The position numbers and the translations under genes were made by a program. From contig NZ_CP119802.1 in assembly GCF_029338355.1 (NCBI RefSeq), forward strand, positions 2,046,001 to 2,110,000: a DNA stretch of 64,000 nt. Reading direction: 5' to 3'. This document shows, piece by piece, positions 51,288-60,592 of this stretch. This stretch comes from Halosegnis marinus. GTDB taxonomy: Archaea; Halobacteriota; Halobacteria; Halobacteriales; Haloarculaceae. Below the pieces are notes generated by a model. It worked only from the letters and a program-made list of their open reading frames with translations. It was not told the origin of the DNA and searched no databases. Every line of letters begins with the position of its first letter. Positions within the stretch are counted from its first letter, which is position 1.

Positions 51288-52839
51288 GATGCTCGAACTC
51301 CTCATCGGGCTCTGCCTGCTGGGGGCGTTCGTCGTGTTCGTCCTCCCGGACGAGTACGCACCGAAGGCCGCGCTCGGCATCTCGCTGGCGCCGCTGGCCG
51401 TCGCGCTGTACATGTACTCGCAGTTCGACGGGGCCGGCAACGCGCTGCTCGGCGGCGACATCGCCTTCGAGTCGCAGTACGCGTGGCTGACGCTCGGCCG
51501 CTACGACGTGACGTGGCACATGGGCCTCGACGGCATCTCGATGCCGCTCGTCGTCCTGTCGGCGCTGCTCACCACGCTCGCGATACTGGCGTCGTGGACG
51601 CCCATCGACGAGCGCCACAGCCAGTTCTACGGGCTGATGCTGTTCATGGAGGCGGCGCTCATCGGCGTCTTCGGCGCGCTCGACTTCCTCGTCTGGTTCG
51701 TCTTCTGGGAGGCCGTCCTCGTGCCGATGTACTTCCTCATCGGCGTCTGGGGCGGCGCCCGCCGCAAGTACGCGGCGATCAAGTTCTTCGTCTACACCAA
51801 CATCGCCTCCATCGTGATGTTCATCGGCTTCTTCGGGCTGGTGTTCGGGCTGGGCGACTCGATCTCCTCGCTCGATCTGCCGGCCATCGCGCAGGCGCTG
51901 CGCGCCGACGAACTCGGCTCGCTCGGCCTGCTGTCGGCCGGACAGGTGGCGACGCTCGCGTTCGTCGCCATGTTCATCGGCTTCGCGGTGAAGGTGCCCG
52001 TCGTCCCGTTCCACACGTGGCTCCCGGACGCCCACGTCGAGGCTCCCACCCCGGCGTCGGTGATGCTGGCGGGCGTCCTCCTGAAGATGGGAACGTACGC
52101 GCTGCTCCGGTTCAACTTCACCATGCTGCCCGAGCAGGCGGCGGCGCTCGCGGTGCCCATCGCCCTGCTCGGCGTGATATCCATCATCTACGGCGCGCTG
52201 CTCGCGCTGGCGCAGTCGGACCTCAAGCGCATCGTCGCGTACTCGTCCGTCTCGTCGATGGGGTATGTCACGCTCGGCCTCGTCGCCTACACGCTGTACG
52301 GCGTCGGCGGCGCGACGTTCCAGATGGTGAGCCACGGTCTCATCTCCGGCCTGCTGTTCGCCTGCGTCGGCGTCATCTACAACACGACGCACACGCGTAC
52401 GGTCGGGGACATGTCCGGACTCGCGGACAAGATGCCCGTGACGGTCGGCGCGTTCATCGCGGGCGCGTTCGCCTACATGGGCCTGCCGCTGATGGCCGGC
52501 TTCGCGGCCGAGTTCTTCGTCTTCGTCGGCTCGTTCGGCGCCGCCTTCGCCGGCGCGCCGATATTCACGGCCGTGGCGATGTTCGGTATCGTCATCGTGG
52601 CCGGCTACCTGCTGTGGTCGATGCAGCGCACGCTGTTCGGCCCGTTCCGCTCGGAGACCGACTACGAGGTCGTCCCCGCGGCGGTCCACGACGTGGTGCC
52701 GCTGCTCGTGCTCATCGCCTTCATCATCGCGCTGGGCACGTTCCCGTACGACCTCGCGTTCGACATGATACTCGACGCGACCGAACCCGTCCTCGAAACC
52801 GGCGGTGAGGTCGCGGCGACCTACGGAGGTGTTCCCTGA
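51286..52839 (+). CDS. nuoM: NADH-quinone oxidoreductase subunit M
   Basis: A 517-residue antiporter-like subunit. Motifs WHMGLDGISMPLVVLSALLT, FWEAVLVPMYFLIGVWGG with the conserved Glu, VVPFHTWLPDAHVEAPTP near residue 245. Start options are GTG 51277, ATG 51286 and ATG 51289; ATG 51286 is taken. It is followed by nuoN with a TGATG overlap. Confidence 0.94.
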   Translation: MMLELLIGLCLLGAFVVFVLPDEYAPKAALGISLAPLAVALYMYSQFDGAGNALLGGDIAFESQYAWLTLGRYDVTWHMGLDGISMPLVVLSALLTTLAILASWTPIDERHSQFYGLMLFMEAALIGVFGALDFLVWFVFWEAVLVPMYFLIGVWGGARRKYAAIKFFVYTNIASIVMFIGFFGLVFGLGDSISSLDLPAIAQALRADELGSLGLLSAGQVATLAFVAMFIGFAVKVPVVPFHTWLPDAHVEAPTPASVMLAGVLLKMGTYALLRFNFTMLPEQAAALAVPIALLGVISIIYGALLALAQSDLKRIVAYSSVSSMGYVTLGLVAYTLYGVGGATFQMVSHGLISGLLFACVGVIYNTTHTRTVGDMSGLADKMPVTVGAFIAGAFAYMGLPLMAGFAAEFFVFVGSFGAAFAGAPIFTAVAMFGIVIVAGYLLWSMQRTLFGPFRSETDYEVVPAAVHDVVPLLVLIAFIIALGTFPYDLAFDMILDATEPVLETGGEVAATYGGVP

Positions 52840-54317
52840 TGGCGATAGAACCCCCACTCGCGGCCGTCGCGCCGACCTTCGTGTTGGCCGTGACCGCGCT
52901 CGTCCTGTTCGCGTTCGACAGCATCGACCCCGATTCGAGCAACAACCCCGTGCTGGCGGGCATCGCGTTCGTCGGCTCGCTCGCCTCGATGGGCGTCGCC
53001 GCGGTGTATCTCGTCTCGGGCGTCGGCTCGCCCGCGACCGAGGTGTACGGCGGCCAGCTCGTCGTCGACGACATGGCGCTGTTCTTCCAGTTCATCTTCG
53101 GCAGCGTCACGGCGCTCGTCGCGCTCGCGAGCTACGACTACCTGCAGGACCTCCGCTACCAGGCGGAGTACTACATCCTGCTGCTGCTGGCGGCGACGGG
53201 GATGAGCCTGATGGCCTCCGCGGGGTCGCTCGCGGTGGGCTTCGTCGCCCTCGAACTCGCGTCGCTCCCCTCGTACGCGCTCGTCTCCTTCCTCAAGGAG
53301 GACCGCGGCAGCGTCGAGGCGGGGCTGAAGTACTTCCTCATCGGCGCGCTCTCGTCGGCGGTGTTCGCGTACGGCATCTCGCTGGTGTACGGCGCGACCG
53401 GGTCGCTGCTGCTCTCGGACGTGGCGACCGCGGTCGGCGGCTCCGGCCTGCCCGGCGTGCTCGGCGTCGGCGTGCTGATGGTGCTTGGCGGCTTCGCGTT
53501 CAAGACCGCCTCCGTCCCGTTCCACTTCTGGGCGCCGGAGGCCTACGAGGGGGCGCCCGCGCCCGTCTCGGCGTTCATCTCCTCGGCCTCGAAGGCGGCC
53601 GGCTTCGCGCTCGCCTTCCGCGTGATGGTCGTCGCGTTCCCCATCGGGAGCGTCGTCGGCGCCATCGACTGGGTGCTCGCGGTGCAGATACTCGCCGTCG
53701 TCACGATGACGCTCGGCAACTTCGCCGCGGCGACCCAGGAGAACGTCAAGCGGATGCTCGCGTACTCGTCGGTCGGCCACGCCGGCTACGTCCTCATCGG
53801 GCTGGCCGCGCTCACCGGCACCGGGAACGCGGACATCGTCCTCGGCTCGGGGATGATCCACCTGCTCGTCTACGGCTTCATGAACACCGGCGCGTTCCTG
53901 TTCATCGCGCTGGCCGAGTACTGGGGCGTCGGCCGCACCTTCGAGGACTACAACGGCCTCGCGACGCGCGCGCCGCTGGCGTGCGTGGCGATGACCGTCT
54001 TCATGTTCTCGCTCGCCGGCCTCCCGGTCGGCGGCGGCTTCGTCTCGAAGTACTACCTCTTCGCCGGCGCGGTCAACGCCGGCGTCTGGTGGCTCGCCCT
54101 CGTCGGCGCGGTGAACAGCGCCCTGTCGCTGTTCTACTACAGCCGCGTCGTCAAGGCGATGTGGATAGAGGAGCCGGCCGAGGGCGTCGACGTGTCCTCC
54201 TACCCGGCGACGCTGTACGCGGCCGTCATCGCGGCGGCCGTCGCCACCGTCGTCCTGCTGCCCGCGCTCGGGCTGTTCTCCGGTATCGCGTTCGACGCCG
54301 CGGCCGTCTTCTTCTGA
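52839..54317 (+). CDS. nuoN: NADH-quinone oxidoreductase subunit N
   Basis: A 492-residue antiporter-like subunit. Signature ELASLPSYALVSFLKEDRGS with the conserved Glu (about residue 137), FKTASVPFHFWAPEAYEGAP and NVKRMLAYSSVGHAGYVLIG. It closes the operon. There are no nuoE, F or G genes after it, as expected for archaeal complexes using another electron donor module. Confidence 0.94.
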   Translation: MAIEPPLAAVAPTFVLAVTALVLFAFDSIDPDSSNNPVLAGIAFVGSLASMGVAAVYLVSGVGSPATEVYGGQLVVDDMALFFQFIFGSVTALVALASYDYLQDLRYQAEYYILLLLAATGMSLMASAGSLAVGFVALELASLPSYALVSFLKEDRGSVEAGLKYFLIGALSSAVFAYGISLVYGATGSLLLSDVATAVGGSGLPGVLGVGVLMVLGGFAFKTASVPFHFWAPEAYEGAPAPVSAFISSASKAAGFALAFRVMVVAFPIGSVVGAIDWVLAVQILAVVTMTLGNFAAATQENVKRMLAYSSVGHAGYVLIGLAALTGTGNADIVLGSGMIHLLVYGFMNTGAFLFIALAEYWGVGRTFEDYNGLATRAPLACVAMTVFMFSLAGLPVGGGFVSKYYLFAGAVNAGVWWLALVGAVNSALSLFYYSRVVKAMWIEEPAEGVDVSSYPATLYAAVIAAAVATVVLLPALGLFSGIAFDAAAVFF

Positions 54318-54374
54318 GACGGTCGCGTTCTCCACGTTCTCCTCCCGGGGAGCCGTCGGCCCGCCCGAACGGTG

Positions 54375-54383
54375 GCTTTTACC
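54375..54383 (+). promoter_or_regulatory. TATA box of the Rossmann-DHH gene
   Basis: GCTTTTACC centred 28 nt before ATG 54407, which separates this gene from the nuo operon. Confidence 0.55.
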
Positions 54384-54406
54384 GCGTGGCCGCGGTAGCT
54401 CGGGAT

Positions 54407-55879
54407 ATGCCATCCCGGCTCGTGTTGGGGTGCGGGTCGGTCGGCCGCCGCCTCGCCGTCGCGGGGAACGGCCGCGTCCATGTCGTGACGACCGACGAAC
54501 ACCGCGTCGAAACCCTTCGGTCGGACGGAATCGCCGCCACCCGCGGCGACCCGACGGACCCAGACGTGCTCGCGGAGGTCCCCTTCGACCCCGAGACGGT
54601 CATCGTCGGGAGCGACGACCCCGCCCGCAACCGCGCGGCCGTCCGCGTCGCCGCCGAGCGGTACCCCGACGCGCGGCTGTTCGCGTTCGCCGGCCGCGCC
54701 CCGACGGACGCGGACATGACGGCGCTCACCGCCGTCGCGGACGACGTGGTCGACCCCCGCGCGGAGATATCGGAGTTCCTCATGGAGCGGGTCGGCGACG
54801 CCGGCCTCCGCACCCGCCGGCTGAAGCGCGTCCTGCGGAACGCCGCCGCCCCGCTCGCCGTCATCGCCCACGACAACCCCGACCCCGACGCCATCGCCAG
54901 CGCCGTCGCGCTGAAACACGTCGCGGAACGCGCCGGAACGCCCGCGGAGGCGTGTTACTTCGGGGACATCAACCACCAGGAGAACCGCGCGCTCGTGAAC
55001 CTGCTTGAGTTCGAACTGACCGAACTCGACCCCGACGAGGACCTCTCGCGGTTCGGCTCCGTCGCGCTCGTGGACCACTCCCGGCCCGGGGTGAACGACC
55101 AGCTCCCGGAGGACACCGAGGTGGACGTGGTCATCGACCACCACCCGCCGCGCGCACCCGTCGAGGCGCGGTTCGTGGACCTCCGCTCGGACGTGGGCGC
55201 GACCTCGACGCTCCTCACGGGCTACCTCCGGAAGCTCGGCATCGAGCCGACGCCGTCGCTCGCTACCGCCCTGCTGTTCGGCATCCAGGTCGACACCCGG
55301 GACTTCTCGCGGGAGGTCGCCGGCGAGGACTTCGACGCGGCGGCGTATCTCGTCCCGCACGCCGACGCCGCGATGCTCGAACGCATCGAATCGCCCAGCG
55401 TCAGCGTCGAGACGTACGAGATACTCGCGCGCGCCATCACCGCCCGCGACGTGCGCGAGGACGTGGTGACGACCTACGTCGGCGACATCGGCGACCGCGA
55501 CGCGCTCGCACAGGCGGCGGACCAGCTGCTCGGGCTGGAGGGGGTGACAACGACGCTCGTCTTCGGGACGGTCGACGACACCGTGTTCGTGTCCGCGCGC
55601 GCACGCGGGACGGACCTCGACCTCGGGGAGGCGCTCCGCGAGGCGTTCGGACAGATCGGCTCCGCGGGCGGCCACGCCGACATGGCGGGCGCCCAGATAC
55701 CCGTCGGCGGGCTCGCGGACGACGAGGAGGACACCGACGAGGTCATCCGCGGCGTCATCACGGACCGCTTCTTCGAGACGCTCGGCGTAGGGGAAAACAC
55801 CGCGGCACGAGCCGTGTACGCCGACGGCGAGTACCTCGGCACGCTCGACCGCTCGCCCGAGCGCGGCGACGGCGACTGA
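54407..55879 (+). CDS. DHH-DHHA1 phosphoesterase with N-terminal Rossmann domain
   Basis: A 490-residue protein. Residues about 1-125 form a TrkA-N/RCK-like Rossmann domain (LVLGCGSVGRRLAVA at the start). Residues about 140-480 are DHH plus DHHA1: AHDNPDPDAIASAVALKH, VALVDHSRPG, DVVIDHHPPR and GIQVDTRDFS metal sites, and the DHHA1 loop GSAGGHADMAGAQIP. All catalytic residues look intact. Relatives degrade short RNAs or cyclic dinucleotides, or phosphate esters. The N-terminal fold usually senses NAD or ion-transport ligands. The substrate is unknown. Confidence 0.88.
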   Translation: MPSRLVLGCGSVGRRLAVAGNGRVHVVTTDEHRVETLRSDGIAATRGDPTDPDVLAEVPFDPETVIVGSDDPARNRAAVRVAAERYPDARLFAFAGRAPTDADMTALTAVADDVVDPRAEISEFLMERVGDAGLRTRRLKRVLRNAAAPLAVIAHDNPDPDAIASAVALKHVAERAGTPAEACYFGDINHQENRALVNLLEFELTELDPDEDLSRFGSVALVDHSRPGVNDQLPEDTEVDVVIDHHPPRAPVEARFVDLRSDVGATSTLLTGYLRKLGIEPTPSLATALLFGIQVDTRDFSREVAGEDFDAAAYLVPHADAAMLERIESPSVSVETYEILARAITARDVREDVVTTYVGDIGDRDALAQAADQLLGLEGVTTTLVFGTVDDTVFVSARARGTDLDLGEALREAFGQIGSAGGHADMAGAQIPVGGLADDEEDTDEVIRGVITDRFFETLGVGENTAARAVYADGEYLGTLDRSPERGDGD

Positions 55880-55890
55880 CGGGGCGCGGG

Positions 55891-55898
55891 GTTTTTGC
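55891..55898 (+). promoter_or_regulatory. TATA-like element of the CBS-ParB-like gene
   Basis: GTTTTTGC centred about 27 nt before ATG 55922, giving a leaderless transcript and favouring this start over an upstream in-frame one. Confidence 0.45.
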
Positions 55899-55921
55899 GC
55901 GCCGCCGTCCTCGCTCGGGGC

Positions 55922-56752
55922 ATGGCACAGGGGACGCTCGACGGCAAGCCCGAGGTCCGCGACTACATGACGCGGGACGTGGCGACCGTCTCGCCGGACG
56001 ACACCGTCGCGGAGGTGGCCCGCCGCATCGCCGAGAGCGAGGAGACCCACTCGGGGTTCCCGGTGACGAGCGGCCGGCGCGTCGAGGGGTTCATCACGGC
56101 GCGCGACCTGCTGCTCGCCGACGACGAGGCGCCCATCTTCACCGTGATGACCGACGACATCATCGTCGCCCACCCGGACATGAAGATAACCGACGCCGCG
56201 CGGGTCATCCTCCGGTCGGGCATCCAGCGGCTCCCCGTCGTCGACGACGCGGGGAACCTCGTTGGCATCATCTCGAACGCCGACGTGGTGCGCTCCCAGA
56301 TAGAGCGCGCGACCCCGGACAAGGTGGCGAAGCTCATGAAGACGCTGACGAACATCCACGACGTGGGGACGCGCGAGGAGCGCCGAACCGTGAGGCTCGC
56401 CGATCTGACGCCGACCCAGAGCAAGGTGTACACGGACGAACTGGAGGGCCGCAGCTACGAGCTGGAGAACGGGCTCGCGGAGCCGCTCGTCGTCATCGAC
56501 AGCCCCGTCCGCCGGGGGCCGGGCGGCGACGGCCGCCTCCTGCTCGCGGACGGCCACCACCGCGTGAAGGCGGCCCACCGGCTCGGCATCGAGGAGATGG
56601 ACGCGTACGTCATCGTGCTCGACGAGCCGGTGGAACTGGGGATGGCCGAGACGGCCCGCAAGGAGGGCCTCGACTCGGTGGCCGACATCGAGGAGGTCGA
56701 CTACGCACACCACCCGCTCGTGGAGACGACGAAGCGGCTCCAGGAGGAGTAA
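55922..56752 (+). CDS. CBS-domain pair fused to ParB-like domain
   Basis: A 276-residue protein. Residues about 10-125 are two CBS domains (MTRDVATVSPDDTVAEVARR and ITDAARVILRSGIQRLPVVD), which bind adenine nucleotides. Residues about 160-245 show ParB/sulfiredoxin-like features: LADLTPTQSKVYTDELEGRS, PLVVIDSP and LLLADGHHRVKAAHRLG with the conserved GHHR. Thus it may sense energy or nucleotides and act on DNA or a phosphorylated substrate. The function is unknown. It lies 42 nt after the DHH gene. Confidence 0.85.
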   Translation: MAQGTLDGKPEVRDYMTRDVATVSPDDTVAEVARRIAESEETHSGFPVTSGRRVEGFITARDLLLADDEAPIFTVMTDDIIVAHPDMKITDAARVILRSGIQRLPVVDDAGNLVGIISNADVVRSQIERATPDKVAKLMKTLTNIHDVGTREERRTVRLADLTPTQSKVYTDELEGRSYELENGLAEPLVVIDSPVRRGPGGDGRLLLADGHHRVKAAHRLGIEEMDAYVIVLDEPVELGMAETARKEGLDSVADIEEVDYAHHPLVETTKRLQEE

Positions 56753-56767
56753 CACCGGCAAGCCTTG

Positions 56768-56782
56768 CTAAAGCTTCTTTAG
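56768..56782. promoter_or_regulatory. Palindrome overlapping the TATA of mcmA
   Basis: CTAAAG-CTT-CTTTAG is a perfect 6-bp inverted repeat with a 3-nt loop. Its right half is the likely TATA (CTTTAGG), 25 nt before ATG 56805. Binding here would block initiation. Confidence 0.5.
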
Positions 56783-56804
56783 GCGGCTCACCGTAGCCGG
56801 GTCC

Positions 56805-58502
<1,698 letters not shown>

Positions 58503-58518
58503 CGGGCTCGACAGAACG

Positions 58519-58526
58519 CTTATACG
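58519..58526 (+). promoter_or_regulatory. TATA box of the acs-like gene
   Basis: GCTTATAC centred about 34 nt before ATG 58557. Confidence 0.55.
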
Positions 58527-58556
58527 CCGGTTCGCCAAAGCGGTTCCCGTAACGGA

Positions 58557-60455
58557 ATGGGGACGGACAACGAGCCGGGGCGCGGCGACCGCGTCGCGCC
58601 CCCGTCGGGTTTCGTCGGGAGCGCGAACGTCACGGCGGGTATCCGTGAGGAGTTCGCCGAGGAGGGCGTCGAGGCGTGGGCGCGCGCCGCCGACCTGCTG
58701 GACTGGGACCGCGAGTACGAGACGGTGCTGCGCGACGACGGCGGCCTGGAGTGGTTCGCCGACGGGCGGCTCAACGCGGCCGCGAACTGTCTCGACCGCC
58801 ACCTCGAGGAGCGGAAGAACCGGGTCGCGCTCCGCTGGGAGGGCGCGACCGGCGACGCCCGCACCTACACCTACCTCGACCTCCACCGCGAGGTGAACGA
58901 GGCCGCCGCCGCGCTGCGCGACCTCGGGGTCGAGGCGGACGACGTGGTCACCACCTACCTCCCGAACGTCCCCGAACTCGTCGTGACGATGCTCGCCTGT
59001 GCGCGGCTGGGCGCGCTCCACAACGTCGTCTTCGCCGGCTTTTCGGCGGACGAACTCGCGGCCCGACTGCGCCGAACCGAGTCCGGATACCTCGTCACCT
59101 GCGACGGCTACTACCGGCGGGGGAACGCCGTCAATCAGCTCACGACCGCGGACAACGCCCGGATGGCGGTCGACCACGCCGTGGAGACGGTCGTCGTCGG
59201 CCGGCTTGACGACGGCGTCTACCTGAGCGACGACCACCGCCGCTACGAGGACCTGCTCGACGGCCACCGCGGCGAGACCGTCGCACCCGTCGCCCGCGAC
59301 GCGACGGACCCGCTGTTCGTCATCTACACCTCGGGGACGACGGGTGAACCCTCGCGGGTGACCCACACGACGGGCGGCTACCTCGCCCACGTCGCGTGGA
59401 CCGGCCACTCGGTCCTCGACATCAAGCCGACGGACACCCACTGGTGTGCCGCCGACGCGGCGTGGATCACCGGCCACTCCTACATGGTGTACGCGCCGCT
59501 CGCGCTCGGCGCGACCACCCTGCTGTACGAGGGCGCGCCCGACCAGCCGGCGAAGGACCGGCTGTGGGGCCTCGTCGAGCGCCACCGCGTCGATACCTTC
59601 TACACGGCCTCGACGGCCGTCCGCGCGTTCATGAAGTGGGGCGAGGAGTACCCGGCGAGCCACGACCTCTCCTCGCTCCGCCTCCTCGGGATGGTCGGCG
59701 AGCCCATCGACCCGCGGGCGTGGAACTGGTACCGCGACCACGTCGGGCGCCGCGAGTGCCCGGTCGTCGATACCTGGTGGCAGACGGAGACGGGCGGCGT
59801 GCTCGTCTCGACGGTCCCGGGGGTCGACGACATGAAGCCCGGAAGCGCCGGCCCCGCGGTCCCCGGCGTCGACGTCGCCGCCGTGGACCGCGAGGGCGAC
59901 CCCGTGGCCGAGGGCGACCCCGGCCACCTCGCCGTGACGACGCCGTGGCCCGGGATGTCCCGTTCGCTCGCGCGCGAGGCGGGCGGCGCGGGCGACGACT
60001 GGCTCTACGTGACGAGCGACCGCGCGGTCGTGGACGGCGACGGCTACGTCACCTTCCTCGGGCGCGAGGACGACACCGTCACGGTCGGCAACACCGCCTT
60101 CGGCCCGGCGACGCTCGAGAGCGCCGTCATCGAGACGGACGGCGTCGCCGAGGCCGCGGTCGTCGAGTCGAGCGAGCGCGGTGGCACCGCCGTCGCCTAC
60201 GTCTGCACGGAGCGGGGCCGCTCCGGCGACGCGGCCATGCGCGAGCGCATCGCCGACCACGTCGCCGAACGACTCGGGCCGACCGCCCGCTTCGGCGCCA
60301 TCGTCTTCACCCCCGACCTCCCGAAGACCCACTCGGGGAAGATAATGCGCCGCCTGCTCGGGGCCATCGCGGACGGCGAGGAGTACGGCGACACCTCCGC
60401 GCTGCGCAACCCCGAGACGGTCGGCGAGATAGAGACGGTCGTGGACGACGGCTGA
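58557..60455 (+). CDS. Divergent acetyl-CoA synthetase paralogue
   Basis: A 632-residue AMP-forming synthetase family protein, clearly homologous to the acs at 62.7 kb over its whole length. The ATP-binding P-loop is FVIYTSGTTGEPSRVTHTTG, where canonical has GKPKG; the Lys and second Gly of the loop are lost. The A8 region GREDDTVTVGNTAFGPATLE has lost the SGHR pattern that contacts CoA. The late catalytic Lys region PKTHSGKIMRRLL is kept. It may be inactive, slow or use another acid. Confidence 0.88.
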   Translation: MGTDNEPGRGDRVAPPSGFVGSANVTAGIREEFAEEGVEAWARAADLLDWDREYETVLRDDGGLEWFADGRLNAAANCLDRHLEERKNRVALRWEGATGDARTYTYLDLHREVNEAAAALRDLGVEADDVVTTYLPNVPELVVTMLACARLGALHNVVFAGFSADELAARLRRTESGYLVTCDGYYRRGNAVNQLTTADNARMAVDHAVETVVVGRLDDGVYLSDDHRRYEDLLDGHRGETVAPVARDATDPLFVIYTSGTTGEPSRVTHTTGGYLAHVAWTGHSVLDIKPTDTHWCAADAAWITGHSYMVYAPLALGATTLLYEGAPDQPAKDRLWGLVERHRVDTFYTASTAVRAFMKWGEEYPASHDLSSLRLLGMVGEPIDPRAWNWYRDHVGRRECPVVDTWWQTETGGVLVSTVPGVDDMKPGSAGPAVPGVDVAAVDREGDPVAEGDPGHLAVTTPWPGMSRSLAREAGGAGDDWLYVTSDRAVVDGDGYVTFLGREDDTVTVGNTAFGPATLESAVIETDGVAEAAVVESSERGGTAVAYVCTERGRSGDAAMRERIADHVAERLGPTARFGAIVFTPDLPKTHSGKIMRRLLGAIADGEEYGDTSALRNPETVGEIETVVDDG

Positions 60456-60559
60456 GTTTCGCCCTCTCGCGAGTTTCCGAAACGACTTTCGCGCGTGTAT
60501 GACGGCCACAACGGCAGCGAGGGGGCTCGCGCGTTACTTCGGGCGCGTTTCGCCGGTAG

Positions 60560-60567
60560 TTTTATTT
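60560..60567 (+). promoter_or_regulatory. TATA box of the Bat-like regulator gene
   Basis: TTTTATTT centred about 29 nt before ATG 60593, in an otherwise unremarkable 137-nt gap. Confidence 0.6.
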
Positions 60568-60592
60568 CGCGTTGTGACAATCCTGCGAACCG

